Origin: Alkalicoccobacillus gibsonii | Lineage (GTDB): Bacteria > Bacillota > Bacilli > Bacillales > Bacillaceae_D | Direction of reading: 5' to 3' | Length of the DNA stretch: 64,000 bases | Assembly (NCBI RefSeq): GCF_016798245.1 | Contig: NZ_JAEUZA010000002.1 | Coordinates: 434,001 to 498,000, forward strand | Shown: positions 8,196 through 16,606 of the stretch, piece after piece | Layout: each line of letters starts with the position of its first letter | Numbering within the stretch: the stretch's first letter is position 1 | Program-made: the position numbers and the translations under genes | The notes under the pieces: generated by a model | What the model was told of the DNA's origin: nothing | Databases searched by the model: none | Seen by the model: only the letters and a program-made list of their open reading frames with translations

Positions 8196-8480
8196 ATGAA
8201 CATTTCAGCTAACCGAGTTGTTGCCAAAATGGAAGAACAGCTGGCCTTGCTTCAAACGGCGGTCAAGCAAAATGATCAACAAGCTGTACGTGAATATACA
8301 TCGGTGATTGAAGGCTATTGTCAATTATTAAAAGATCAACCAAGCATAAATCAAACAGGAAAGGTAGCTTCTCCTTTGGTGGAGCCACAGCCTATTCCCC
8401 CACAACCAGTAACACCTATTCAACCCGCTTCCCCCTCCCCAACAAGCGATCAAAAACCAGGTAGCCTATTCGATTTCTAA
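8196..8480 (+). CDS. ywdI: YwdI family protein
   Basis: A 94-residue protein of the YwdI family (DUF5327), with an N-terminal amphipathic helix pair (residues about 1-50) and a low-complexity tail rich in Pro, Gln and Ser. B. subtilis ywdI lies near ung in the same neighbourhood. A GTG at 8187 lies inside the AAAGAGGTGAG ribosome binding site, so the ATG at 8196 is the start. Function is unknown; no membrane segment or catalytic motif is visible. It has its own downstream terminator. Confidence 0.75.
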   Translation: MNISANRVVAKMEEQLALLQTAVKQNDQQAVREYTSVIEGYCQLLKDQPSINQTGKVASPLVEPQPIPPQPVTPIQPASPSPTSDQKPGSLFDF

Positions 8481-8503
8481 CTATAGCTTAACTAAGATCA
8501 ATG

Positions 8504-8549
8504 AAAGACTAATGACTTCTTCTGCAAACAGAGTCATTAGTCTTTTTTG
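8504..8549 (+). terminator. Terminator after ywdI
   Basis: A perfect 13-bp stem (AAGACTAATGACT with its complement) is followed by a T run. Confidence 0.9.
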
Positions 8550-8670
8550 TTTTCCACTAGAAGTTCTGTCTCTGTCTTTTTCAACATATTCTGTCAGACT
8601 ATCTTTCATAGAATAGAATCTTTGTGGCTAAACCACAAAATAGTCATGAAAACGTTGTATTGTGCGAATA

Positions 8671-8700
8671 TTGTTACGTTATAGCGCTTTCTTATACAAT
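8671..8700 (+). promoter_or_regulatory. Promoter of the proline catabolic genes
   Basis: TTGTTA at 8671 and TACAAT at 8695 are spaced 18 bp apart. The spacer holds AGCGCTTTC (8683-8691), a half-match to the CcpA cre consensus that also occurs in the putR promoter (13047-13055). Confidence 0.5.
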
Positions 8701-8735
8701 GAAAGCAGTAAAGGAGAAGGATGAGGTGTTCACAG

Positions 8736-9653
8736 ATGGACGCTTTGAGTAGAGATTTTTTCCTGTTTTTATCTAAAAATCGCGGGTTAAATTTTATGGC
8801 CAAAAGGTGGGGGAAATCCCTTGCCACCGGTAATATCATTGGTGGCATTGATTTTGAGTCATGTATTCCGCACATCGAGCAGTTAAATAAAAAAGGCATT
8901 CAGGTAACTGTTGATCATTTAGGTGAGTTTGTTATGGACGAGGCCGTTGCACGTGAACGTACGCAGGAATGTATTCGTACCATCCAAACGATTGCGACGA
9001 ATGCAATCCAAACACAAGTTTCGGTTAAGCTCACGTCGCTCGGACTGGATATTAGTCAGGACTTGGCTCGTGAGAACATGCAAAAGATTTTAGAGGTAGC
9101 TTCAATGCATCGGGTTTTAGTCACAATTGATATGGAAAATGAGTCAAGATGTGAAGCCACGCTTGAATTATTCCGAGAATTAAAAGAGCAATACGATCTT
9201 GTTGGAACAGTGATTCAAGCGTATCTGTACCGGTCAGAGGAAGATCTAGCAAATTTAGATGATCTCTCGCCTTTTATTCGCTTGGTAAAAGGAGCATACA
9301 AGGAATCTGCTCAAGTGGCCCATACGGAGAAGGCCGATATCCGAGAAAATTTTAAACAATTAATCAAAAGGCAGCTGACAAGTGGTCATTATACTGCTAT
9401 TGCTACGCATGACGATCACATGGTCGACTTCACCAAGGAATTTGTGGAGAGTCAGGGGATACCAAAGGATCGATTTGAATTTCAAATGTTATACGGAATG
9501 CGAACGAAGACACAACAAGAACTCAAGGATGAAGGATATAACGTTCGCATTTACATGCCCTATGGTGATGACTGGTATGGATATTTTATGAGACGGCTTG
9601 CAGAAAAACCGTCTAATATCAGCTTTGCATTAAAAGGACTAACGAAAAAATAA
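8736..9653 (+). CDS. putB: Proline dehydrogenase
   Basis: A 305-residue FAD-dependent monofunctional proline dehydrogenase, oxidising proline to pyrroline-5-carboxylate, similar along its length to Bacillus PutB/FadM. Motifs seen: VKLTSLGLD near residue 108, TVIQAYLYRSEED near 165, LVKGAYKES near 190, ATHDD near 225, FEFQMLYGMR near 250 and the C-terminal YGDDWYGYFMRRLAE. Two starts are possible. ATG 8721 lies only 4 bp after AGGAG; ATG 8736 lies 7 bp after GAGGTG, which I prefer. It is followed by the aldehyde dehydrogenase gene after 16 bp. A PutR-type activator is encoded downstream, so induction by proline is likely. Confidence 0.93.
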   Translation: MDALSRDFFLFLSKNRGLNFMAKRWGKSLATGNIIGGIDFESCIPHIEQLNKKGIQVTVDHLGEFVMDEAVARERTQECIRTIQTIATNAIQTQVSVKLTSLGLDISQDLARENMQKILEVASMHRVLVTIDMENESRCEATLELFRELKEQYDLVGTVIQAYLYRSEEDLANLDDLSPFIRLVKGAYKESAQVAHTEKADIRENFKQLIKRQLTSGHYTAIATHDDHMVDFTKEFVESQGIPKDRFEFQMLYGMRTKTQQELKDEGYNVRIYMPYGDDWYGYFMRRLAEKPSNISFALKGLTKK

Positions 9654-9669
9654 GTAAGGAGACGATCAC

Positions 9670-11220
9670 ATGACTACACCTTATAGACACGAACCATTTA
9701 CAGATTTCAGCCTGAAAGAGAACCAAGAGGCTTTTAAGAAAGCTCTTAAAACAGTCAATAAAGAATGGTTGGGTAAAGAATATCCACTCATTATTAATGG
9801 TGAGCGTATTACGACAGATGCGAAGATCGTTTCATACAATCCGGCGAAAAAGGATGAAGTGATCGGCAGTGTATCAAAAGCAACAAAGGAGCTAGCAGAG
9901 AAAGCGATAGAGGCAGCAGCGACAGCATTTGAAACGTGGAGATATACAAAAGCTGAGGAACGCGCCAATATCCTATTTCGTGCAGCAGCTAGTATCCGTC
10001 GCAAAAAGCATGAGTTTTCTGCGTTGCTTGTTAAAGAAGCAGGGAAGCCATGGAAAGAGGCTGATGCGGATACGGCAGAGGCGATTGACTTTCTTGAATA
10101 TTATGCAAGACAAATGATTGAGCTTGCAAATGGAAAACCGATTAACAGTCGCGAGGGAGAGTACAACCAGTACATCTATACGCCAACTGGTGTGACAGTG
10201 TCTATTCCACCTTGGAACTTCCTTTTTGCCATTATGGCTGGAATCACAGTAGCACCACTTGTTTCAGGGAACACGGTTGTCTTAAAGCCAGCAAGTGCTA
10301 CCCCAATTATTGCGGCTCTTTTTGTGGATGTATTAGAAGAAGCGGGCGTACCAAAAGGTGTCATTAACTTTGTGCCTGGAAGTGGATCTGAGGTAGGAGA
10401 TACGCTTGTTGATCATCCGAAAACAAGTATTATCACATTTACAGGATCTCGTGAAGTTGGTACACGTATTTTTGAACGTGCAGCCGTGGTGCAGCCTGGA
10501 CAGCAGCACTTAAAACAAGTGATTGCAGAGATGGGTGGAAAAGATACAATCATTGTGGATAAAGACGGGGATGTGGAGCTTGCTGCACAGTCGATCTTTA
10601 CGTCTGCCTTTGGTTTTGCCGGTCAGAAATGTTCAGCTGGCTCAAGAGCAGTAGTACATGCGGATGTATATGATGCGGTGGTAGAACGTGTTGTTGAGAT
10701 TACAGAAGAACAAATTACAGGGAATCCGGAAAGCCATTCCACGTACATGGGACCAGTTATTGATGCGGCTTCCTATGAAAAAATCATGGGTTATATTGAG
10801 ATTGGAAAAGAAGAAGGGCGTCTTGTTAGTGGGGGGACGGGTGATGATTCAAAAGGATTCTTCATCCAGCCAACGATCTTTGCAGACGTAGATGCAGAAG
10901 CAAAGATTATGCAAGAAGAGATCTTCGGACCAGTTCTAGCGTTTTCAAAGGTTGCGAGCTTTGATGAGGCACTTCAGGTAGCAAACAATACAGAGTATGG
11001 CTTAACAGGTGCGGTCATTACAAACAACCGTGCACATATTGAGCGTGCAAAGCAGGAATTCCATGTAGGAAATCTCTACTTTAACCGCAACTGCACAGGT
11101 GCAATCGTTGGATACCATCCATTTGGTGGCTTCAAGATGTCTGGGACAGATTCAAAAGCAGGCGGACCAGATTACCTAACATTACACATGAACGCTAAAA
11201 CAGTAAGCGAAACCTACTAA
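9670..11220 (+). CDS. rocA: L-glutamate gamma-semialdehyde dehydrogenase
   Basis: A 516-residue NAD-dependent aldehyde dehydrogenase that oxidises glutamate semialdehyde (from pyrroline-5-carboxylate) to glutamate, the second step of proline breakdown. The sequence shows the NAD-binding/transition motif [11 protein letters not shown] near residue 180, the glycine loop FTGSREVG near 258, the general-base Glu in EMGGKD near 287 and the catalytic Cys in [12 protein letters not shown] near 321. Length matches RocA/PutC proteins. The ATG follows AAGGAGACGATCAC. It lies 16 bp after the proline dehydrogenase gene and before the transporter, forming a compact catabolic operon; PutC would be an equally apt name. 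Confidence 0.95.
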   Translation: MTTPYRHEPFTDFSLKENQEAFKKALKTVNKEWLGKEYPLIINGERITTDAKIVSYNPAKKDEVIGSVSKATKELAEKAIEAAATAFETWRYTKAEERANILFRAAASIRRKKHEFSALLVKEAGKPWKEADADTAEAIDFLEYYARQMIELANGKPINSREGEYNQYIYTPTGVTVSIPPWNFLFAIMAGITVAPLVSGNTVVLKPASATPIIAALFVDVLEEAGVPKGVINFVPGSGSEVGDTLVDHPKTSIITFTGSREVGTRIFERAAVVQPGQQHLKQVIAEMGGKDTIIVDKDGDVELAAQSIFTSAFGFAGQKCSAGSRAVVHADVYDAVVERVVEITEEQITGNPESHSTYMGPVIDAASYEKIMGYIEIGKEEGRLVSGGTGDDSKGFFIQPTIFADVDAEAKIMQEEIFGPVLAFSKVASFDEALQVANNTEYGLTGAVITNNRAHIERAKQEFHVGNLYFNRNCTGAIVGYHPFGGFKMSGTDSKAGGPDYLTLHMNAKTVSETY

Positions 11221-11237
11221 GTCAATTTAATTACGGG

Positions 11238-11270
11238 GAACGAGTCGGATTTAATCTGTCTCGTTCTTTT
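11238..11270 (+). terminator. Weak terminator between dehydrogenase and transporter genes
   Basis: A seven-pair hairpin (GAACGAG/CTCGTTC) followed by four T residues could partly end transcription; a TATACT box follows at 11272-11277 and may start separate putP transcripts. Confidence 0.55.
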
Positions 11271-11307
11271 GGTATACTAATTGAGATTGTTTAACTGGAG
11301 GGATTAT

Positions 11308-12768
11308 GTGAGTTCATATTTAATAGGTTCAATTATTGTATACATGATGGCAATGATCCTGATTGGTTATTATGCGTACAAACGTACAACGTCTCATTCA
11401 GATTACATGCTTGGTGGCAGAGGACTAACGCCTGGTGTTGCAGCACTTAGTGCAGGAGCATCAGATATGAGTGGTTGGCTTTTAATGGGGTTACCTGGAG
11501 CTATTTTTGATCAAGGATTTCGTGCATCTTGGATTGCAATTGGTTTAACACTTGGAGCCTATATCAACTGGTTGTATGTGGCACCACGATTACGAACATT
11601 TACAGAAGTAGCGAACAACTCGATCACCATACCAGGGTATTTTGAAAATCGATTTGGAGATCGGACGAGAGTGCTTCGAATCTTTTCAAGTCTTGTAATC
11701 TTACTCTTTTTTGTCTTTTATATTGCCTCGGGAATGGTTGCTGGTGGCGTTATTTTTAACGAGATTTTAGGCTTTAGCTATTCAACCGGCGTCCTTGTAT
11801 TAGTTGGCGTGACACTGATCTATACGTTGATTGGTGGATTTTTAGCGGCCAGTTGGACTGATGTCGTGCAAGGGATCATTATGATGACAGCACTCATTCT
11901 AGTACCGATTGTCACACTTATTACCATCGGGGGACCTAATGAGGTGGTAAGTGAAGTGCGTACCATTGACCCTAGTATGCTTAATCTATTTACCGGCGCA
12001 AGCGCATTGGGCATTATTTCCTTTCTGGGGTGGGGGTTAGGCTATTTTGGCCAGCCACATATTATTGTGCGATTTATGGCCTTAACGTCTTCAAAAGGAG
12101 CCAAAAAGGCAAGACATATTGGGATGAGTTGGATGATTATTTCCTTGCTGGGAGCGGTGTTTACTGGACTCATTGGATTGGCTTATTATAGCCAGCAAGG
12201 GATGACGATTGCTGACTCAGAGACGATATTTATTCAGCTTGGAACGATTTTATTCCATCCCATTATTACAGGGTTCATCTTATCTGCGTTACTTGCAGCG
12301 GTTATGAGTACGATTTCTTCGCAACTGCTTGTGACGTCAAGCTCACTCACGGATGATTTGTACAAAACATTCTTTAAACGCTCAGCTTCTGAAAAGGAGT
12401 TAGTCTTTGTTGGTCGTTTATCTGTTTTTATTGTGACGGGTTTCTCTTTAAGTATTGCTTGGGTTCAGCCAGAATCTATATTGGAAATGGTCGGCTATGC
12501 GTGGGCAGGATTTGGAGCATCATTCGGCCCGGTTGTTCTGCTAAGCTTGTTCTGGCGTAGAATGAATACGTGGGGGGCACTTACTGGAATGATTTCAGGA
12601 GCGATTACCGTTGTTCTTTGGAAGGAATTTGGTTTAGGTGAGGTACTATATGAGATTATCCCTGGATTTGCTGTCAGTGTACTGATGATTTATGTAGTAA
12701 GCTTACTAACAGCATCACCGACGCCAAAGGTTTTAGAGCAATTTGATGAAGTGAAACGATTATCATAA
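11308..12768 (+). CDS. putP: Sodium/proline symporter
   Basis: A 486-residue transporter of the sodium:solute symporter (SSS) family with about thirteen membrane segments, bringing proline into the cell. Typical PutP segments are present: YMLGGRGLTPGVAALSAGASDMSGWLLMG (two pieces near residues 30-55), the GGFLAASWTDVVQG motif near 180 and LAAVMSTISSQLLVTSS near 335, where Ser residues of Na+ binding lie. I chose GTG 11308 because GGAGGG stands 5 bp upstream and the N-terminus then matches PutP. An in-frame TTG at 11281 lacks a binding site. Context (catabolic genes upstream, PutR-type gene downstream) supports proline as substrate; other SSS substrates are possible. Confidence 0.93.
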   Translation: MSSYLIGSIIVYMMAMILIGYYAYKRTTSHSDYMLGGRGLTPGVAALSAGASDMSGWLLMGLPGAIFDQGFRASWIAIGLTLGAYINWLYVAPRLRTFTEVANNSITIPGYFENRFGDRTRVLRIFSSLVILLFFVFYIASGMVAGGVIFNEILGFSYSTGVLVLVGVTLIYTLIGGFLAASWTDVVQGIIMMTALILVPIVTLITIGGPNEVVSEVRTIDPSMLNLFTGASALGIISFLGWGLGYFGQPHIIVRFMALTSSKGAKKARHIGMSWMIISLLGAVFTGLIGLAYYSQQGMTIADSETIFIQLGTILFHPIITGFILSALLAAVMSTISSQLLVTSSSLTDDLYKTFFKRSASEKELVFVGRLSVFIVTGFSLSIAWVQPESILEMVGYAWAGFGASFGPVVLLSLFWRRMNTWGALTGMISGAITVVLWKEFGLGEVLYEIIPGFAVSVLMIYVVSLLTASPTPKVLEQFDEVKRLS

Positions 12769-12808
12769 TAGGGAAAAAGATTTGGAACATAACTAAAAAT
12801 AAACGCAA

Positions 12809-12852
12809 AAATAGCGGATGATTGAACGAGCAAATCATTCGCTATTTTTTTG
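12809..12852 (+). terminator. Terminator of putP
   Basis: A long hairpin (arms AATAGCG-ATGATT and AATCAT-CGCTATT) is followed by seven T residues. Confidence 0.85.
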
Positions 12853-12865
12853 CAAAACGAGCGTA

Positions 12866-12971
12866 AGGAGAACCCGACACTCCTACGGGATAGTACGTGG
12901 TGAAGACACTGTAGCAACGATACCCGCAAAAGGGGCTGAGGCCGTAACGCGCGGGTGGGAGGGATTCTCCT
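12866..12971. repeat. Structured GC-rich intergenic element (dispersed-repeat-like)
   Basis: About 106 bp with base composition unlike its AT-rich surroundings. The ends pair (AGGAGAACCC at 12866-12875 with GGGATTCTCCT at 12961-12971). Inside, TACCCGC can pair with GCGGGT, CTCCTAC with GTGGGAG, and CTAC with GTAG, giving a folded element. No reading frame with a ribosome binding site. From memory it resembles GC-rich dispersed palindromic intergenic repeats of Bacillaceae genomes, but I cannot confirm copies elsewhere. The remainder of the 353-bp putP-putR gap holds the putP terminator and the putR promoter. Confidence 0.55.
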
Positions 12972-13038
12972 GGAGCGGATTTGTGGATAGGTTCGTGTTT
13001 TCGTAAGTGATATTATGTCATGTCCCACTCTTTTTTTA

Positions 13039-13069
13039 TATAGAGGAGCGCTTTCATCCTCTATACAAT
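13039..13069 (+). promoter_or_regulatory. putR promoter with perfect 9-bp inverted repeat operator
   Basis: TATAGAGGA (13039-13047) and TCCTCTATA (13057-13065) form a perfect inverted repeat separated by GCGCTTTCA. It overlaps the -10 box TACAAT (13064-13069). The centre carries the AGCGCTTTC core also found in the proline dehydrogenase promoter. Autoregulation or CcpA control is inferred. Confidence 0.5.
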
Positions 13070-13121
13070 AGGAATCAATCAAAGTATGATTAGGGTAAAC
13101 ATGGTGTAGGGGGATCGTGGG

Positions 13122-14345
13122 ATGGACAAGTCTCTAAGTCAGCTTGAAACATTATCTGAAATGAGCGAGATTATTGATTTTACAAGCAAAGAATTAAAGC
13201 GACCAATTGTTCTTGAAAGCTCTGACTTTTCATTAGCTGCCTATCATTCCTATCATATCAATCAATTTGACCTCGCCAACCAACAGACGATCTTCTCGAA
13301 AAAATGTCCGCAGCATATTTATGATACGTTCCTTGCAAGAGGGATTATTGAGAAGCTTCAGGAAAACGAAGATCGTTTTACAGTGGGACCAATTGATGAG
13401 ATTGGGTTAAATACGAGAATTGTGAAGACCATTCGTTACCAACATGAAATTCAAGGCTACATTTGGCTCCAAGAATACCAGAATCCATTAACAGAATCCG
13501 AGTTTGCTTTCTTTGAAGGGGCAGTAGAGCATCTGGCAAAAACCATGCACGAGAATCAGGTAATTAAGCTCTCTAAAAGTAAATCGGTGGATGATGTCTA
13601 TCAAGCAGCCTTAAGCGGGAAGATCACATCCAAGCGAACACTACAGGAACGGGCCTATAAAGAGGGAATTCCGTACACAAGACTACAGGTTGTTACGGTA
13701 TTTGTTCAAGAAGATGGAGCTCCGTTATCAAAAAGAGTGGAAGCCCTAAGAAAGCTCGCATTGCCGAATAGCTATGTTTTAAGCTTCAACGGACATGTCA
13801 TTATCTTAACGGGGGAGCAACCAACACCTTTTTCAATCATCAGTATGTTAAATGCCCTGAAACAAGAAATGTCAGATGAGGCATATTCAAATATGTGGAT
13901 GGGAATTAGTAGGTCCTGCTTAAATGTAAGTGAATTAGCACGAGGATATAACGAAGCCCTAGAAGTGACGAAGGTAGCAGACCTACTAGGAGAGCAGCCG
14001 GTGGATCGTCGCGAATTCTCACAGCTAGGAATGCTTCGATACATTGATGTATTGGCTGGTGTCCAGGAGGATTCAAATTATCGAAATCCCGATTTGGTGA
14101 TTCTTGAACATAAAGATTCAACCAGTCAAACCGAATTTATTAAAACCATAGAACTCTATTTATTAAATAACTGTCGAGTTAAGTCAACGTCGGAGCAGTT
14201 ATTCATTCATCCAAATACATTATCGTATCGCTTAAAGCAAATCCAAGAGCTGACAGCTATTCGATTTGATCAGTTTAATTTAAACTGTCAGCTCTTAATT
14301 GACATTATGGTCATGAAAAAAAGACGTAGAGATCAAAGCTTATGA
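13122..14345 (+). CDS. putR: PucR-family transcriptional activator, probable PutR
   Basis: A 407-residue regulator. The C-terminal region (about 335-395) is the PucR-type helix-turn-helix (PF13556) with the hallmark NCRVKSTSEQLFIHPNTLSYRL split over two helices. The middle region (about 160-330) resembles the GGDEF-like domain of CdaR/PucR regulators, and the N-terminal part has no catalytic motif. B. subtilis PutR is a proline-responsive activator of putBCP with the same C-terminal architecture. Position right after putP supports this assignment. Its own promoter carries a perfect inverted repeat. The last 6 bp overlap the convergent GNAT gene. Confidence 0.8.
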   Translation: MDKSLSQLETLSEMSEIIDFTSKELKRPIVLESSDFSLAAYHSYHINQFDLANQQTIFSKKCPQHIYDTFLARGIIEKLQENEDRFTVGPIDEIGLNTRIVKTIRYQHEIQGYIWLQEYQNPLTESEFAFFEGAVEHLAKTMHENQVIKLSKSKSVDDVYQAALSGKITSKRTLQERAYKEGIPYTRLQVVTVFVQEDGAPLSKRVEALRKLALPNSYVLSFNGHVIILTGEQPTPFSIISMLNALKQEMSDEAYSNMWMGISRSCLNVSELARGYNEALEVTKVADLLGEQPVDRREFSQLGMLRYIDVLAGVQEDSNYRNPDLVILEHKDSTSQTEFIKTIELYLLNNCRVKSTSEQLFIHPNTLSYRLKQIQELTAIRFDQFNLNCQLLIDIMVMKKRRRDQSL

Positions 14346-14954
14346 AGGATTCCACTCCACTAAAACCGCATAATGATGCGACTCGTCGTCTTCTACATAG
14401 TTTGGCAGAACGGAGATAGGACGTAGCCCTTGCTTTAACATAAACGTGAGTACTAAATCGGTGCGTTCACCCAAAACAACGGCTTGAACATATTCTTCAA
14501 CCGAAAGAGCGTGGGCACATTGATGAAAATCAGGTATGCGACACGCCGCAATAAATCGTTTAAGGCCCAGTTTACGAACGGTGTGCTTACGTGCCTCGTA
14601 AAGAGCCTGAGCTACACCTTTTCCGCGCATTGTGGGTCTCACGCATAAGTCGATGCCATATAGAGAGTCTCCATTCGGGTCATGACTCTTTCGTATGTAA
14701 CCTGAATCAGATACCTCATCCCACGTATGGGGTTTGCTGTCAAAGGTGATGATAAGCGAAGTAGCTGATCCAGCAGGAACACCATCTACTTCTGCAAGCA
14801 GTCCTCCTTCTGGAAAGGTATCCACATGGCTTTGAATGTGATCCTTCTGCCACCATAGCTCCTCTGGAAAAGGAGGAGGGAAGGCTTCTTGTTGAATGGT
14901 TAATAACGCTGGATAATCAGCGGCTGTATAAGGTCGTACCATGACATTTTTCAT
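14340..14954 (-). CDS. GNAT family N-acetyltransferase
   Basis: A 204-residue protein with a single GNAT acetyl-CoA-binding fold. Motif A is visible around residues 100-120 (GIDLCVRPTMRGKGVAQALY, with R-G-K-G-V-A as the pyrophosphate loop). The substrate is unknown; the long segment with Trp and His (HTWDEVSDSGY) is typical of a subfamily of Bacillus acetyltransferases seen beside germination genes. The gene is convergent with putR and overlaps its end by 6 bp. The ATG follows GGAGGTG at about 11-bp spacing, slightly long. Confidence 0.8.
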   Translation of the reverse strand: MKNVMVRPYTAADYPALLTIQQEAFPPPFPEELWWQKDHIQSHVDTFPEGGLLAEVDGVPAGSATSLIITFDSKPHTWDEVSDSGYIRKSHDPNGDSLYGIDLCVRPTMRGKGVAQALYEARKHTVRKLGLKRFIAACRIPDFHQCAHALSVEEYVQAVVLGERTDLVLTFMLKQGLRPISVLPNYVEDDESHHYAVLVEWNPS

Positions 14955-15082
14955 ATGTATGCGAACACCTCCATTCTTTTATACTAATAGAAATGAGGAT
15001 TCAATGACAGTTTGAAGGAATGAAAAGTTTGCGTTAAAAGATGTGGTACTCTTAAAGGAAAGACAAGAGAGGACGATTATAG

Positions 15083-15460
15083 ATGGTTAAGTTATTTTTA
15101 CTCATAGGAAGCATTGTAATGGCGCTTGGAGTTGGGATCGGAGCGTTTGGTGCCCACGGACTTGAGCCGAGAATTTCAGAAAGAATGCTAAAAAATTATC
15201 AGACAGGAGTTCAATATCATATGATCCACGGCTTAGGGATCATCGTCGTTGCTCTAGTAGGAATGAAAATGACGTCTTCTGCTCTTTTAACTGGAGCTGG
15301 TTGGGCATTTCTAATTGGGATCATTTTCTTCTCAGGCAGTCTCTACGTGATGGCACTCACTGGCATTACAAAGCTTGGAGCGATTACACCGATTGGAGGC
15401 CTGGCGTTCATTATAGGTTGGATTTTAATTGGTACGTTTGCCGTACGTACTCTTTCCTAA
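15083..15460 (+). CDS. ywdK: DUF423 membrane protein (YwdK)
   Basis: A 125-residue protein with four membrane segments and the DUF423 signature: IGAFGAHGLEPRI near residue 20, YQTGVQYHMIHGLGI near 40 and ITPIGGLAFIIGW near 100. The family is widespread; its function is not known. B. subtilis ywdK sits next to gerQ (ywdL) as here. The gene ends in a shared bidirectional terminator facing gerQ. Confidence 0.85.
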   Translation: MVKLFLLIGSIVMALGVGIGAFGAHGLEPRISERMLKNYQTGVQYHMIHGLGIIVVALVGMKMTSSALLTGAGWAFLIGIIFFSGSLYVMALTGITKLGAITPIGGLAFIIGWILIGTFAVRTLS

Positions 15461-15462
15461 AT

Positions 15463-15506
15463 AAAAATAGCGAACCTTCCACATTGATGGAACGTTCGCT
15501 ATTTTT
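15463..15506. terminator. Bidirectional terminator between ywdK and gerQ
   Basis: A stem of about 17 pairs (AAAAATAGCGAAC.TTCCA with its complement) has A and T runs at both ends, serving the convergent ywdK and gerQ units. Confidence 0.9.
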
Positions 15507-15511
15507 CTGTA

Positions 15512-15985
15512 TTACCGAGGGGAATACGTTCCGATATCAGAGCTCTGTTGCCCATATGGATACGCATACGTAATCGGTTCATCAAAGGTCACCCAATCTA
15601 AATTAACCATAAGAAGAAGATAGCTCTCTCCGGTTTCTGGGTTACTGACAATAATGTGATCTCGACCAGCTTCCTCTAGGCGTCCTCGAAACACGCGTGC
15701 ATTCCACTCATCATTGTTCTCAAACGTCTGATGAACAACGACATTTTTTCCCCGATTTAATCGAAGGATATTTTCAATAAATGATTGTTCAATTGGAAGC
15801 GATGCTCCGCCCTCTGCTGGTGTAGCGCCTGCTTGAGCTTGTTGGGCAAAACCTGGTGTTTGGTAGTTCTGTGCCGAGAAATACGGCTCAGGACCCTGTT
15901 GTCCTTGCTGGCCCTGTTGAGGCTGTTGACGATAATACCCCTGATCATAATAGCCATTCTGATAGTTCCATGGTTGTTGATACAT
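15512..15985 (-). CDS. gerQ: Spore coat protein GerQ
   Basis: A 157-residue coat protein needed for CwlJ localisation in the B. subtilis spore. The N-terminal 60 residues are a Tyr/Gln-rich low-complexity stretch (repeated QGQQG, NYQN), as in GerQ, whose Gln and Lys residues are cross-linked by the transglutaminase Tgl. The conserved C-terminal domain spans about residues 65-145, with SFIENILRLNRGK and the HQTFENNDEW block. AAGGAGGC precedes the ATG. It follows cwlJ by 20 bp in the same direction, the usual cwlJ-gerQ operon; expression in the mother cell during sporulation is expected. Confidence 0.93.
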   Translation of the reverse strand: MYQQPWNYQNGYYDQGYYRQQPQQGQQGQQGPEPYFSAQNYQTPGFAQQAQAGATPAEGGASLPIEQSFIENILRLNRGKNVVVHQTFENNDEWNARVFRGRLEEAGRDHIIVSNPETGESYLLLMVNLDWVTFDEPITYAYPYGQQSSDIGTYSPR

Positions 15986-16005
15986 ACAGATGCCTCCTTA
16001 AGTAA

Positions 16006-16437
16006 TTAGTAAGTTGAATAGACTTCTGAGCATTCAGCCTGAGTAGGGATAAAAAAGCAATGTGACTTATACCTTCCCGAGTTCACCTGACCATACCATG
16101 TTGCTGGACAATCACCTGCGGGTTTGAAAAACCACAGAGCATTATCAGCTGGATAAAACCGTTCTCCATTAATTAACCGCTTAGCCAAACGTTTGTCTCG
16201 TTCCCGAGCTCTTTGATAAAAGTAACTCTTTTGAACCGCCTCAAAACCACCAGGAGACTGGTAGGCAACCTGGGGGATGGTATTGACGTTGGCAAAGTCT
16301 AAGCAACCCACTCGTGCCCGATTCACCATTACATTACCTGCCATCAACATCCCCTGTTCGCCTTCACCCTCAGCCTCTGCTCTCATCAAACGAGCCAGCA
16401 CATCAATATCACTTGAAGATGCCTTAATAACAGCCAT
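16006..16437 (-). CDS. cwlJ: Spore cortex-lytic cell wall hydrolase CwlJ
   Basis: A 143-residue hydrolase of the Hydrolase_2/SleB catalytic family, which degrades spore cortex peptidoglycan during germination and responds to Ca-dipicolinate. The start LARLMRAEAEGEGEQGMLMAGNV carries the catalytic Glu region near residue 20-25 (quoted here as motif, not full sequence). Later blocks PGGFEAV and NALWFFKP and the Cys-rich end (GDCPATWYG, HCFF) are typical. No signal peptide is present, as in CwlJ, which distinguishes it from SleB. It is the first gene of the cwlJ-gerQ operon and diverges from the ABC transporter operon. Confidence 0.93.
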   Translation of the reverse strand: MAVIKASSSDIDVLARLMRAEAEGEGEQGMLMAGNVMVNRARVGCLDFANVNTIPQVAYQSPGGFEAVQKSYFYQRARERDKRLAKRLINGERFYPADNALWFFKPAGDCPATWYGQVNSGRYKSHCFFIPTQAECSEVYSTY

Positions 16438-16528
16438 CTCACACCTCCGTATGACTTTAAATCAACATCCCTCTAACTGTATGAATCAAAAGAAGAAAAT
16501 ATGAATTGTAAAAAAATAAAAAATACCC

Positions 16529-16582
16529 TTGCACATTTTATGTGCACACTGTTATAGTGTATATAAAGATATACACACTATA
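16529..16582 (+). promoter_or_regulatory. ABC operon promoter with YtrA-like operator
   Basis: TTGCAC (16529-16534) and TATAGT (16553-16558) form a promoter with 18-bp spacing. An inverted repeat TGCACA/TGTGCA flanks the -35 end. A second one, TATAGTGTATAT (16553-16564) with ATATACACACTATA (16569-16582), overlaps the -10 box and start site. AGTGTA-N12-CACACT within it resembles the AGTGTA/TACACT operator known for YtrA-type GntR regulators, one of which is encoded in this operon. Confidence 0.65.
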
Positions 16583-16606
16583 ACACTAAATATTAGGAGG
16601 ATGGCT

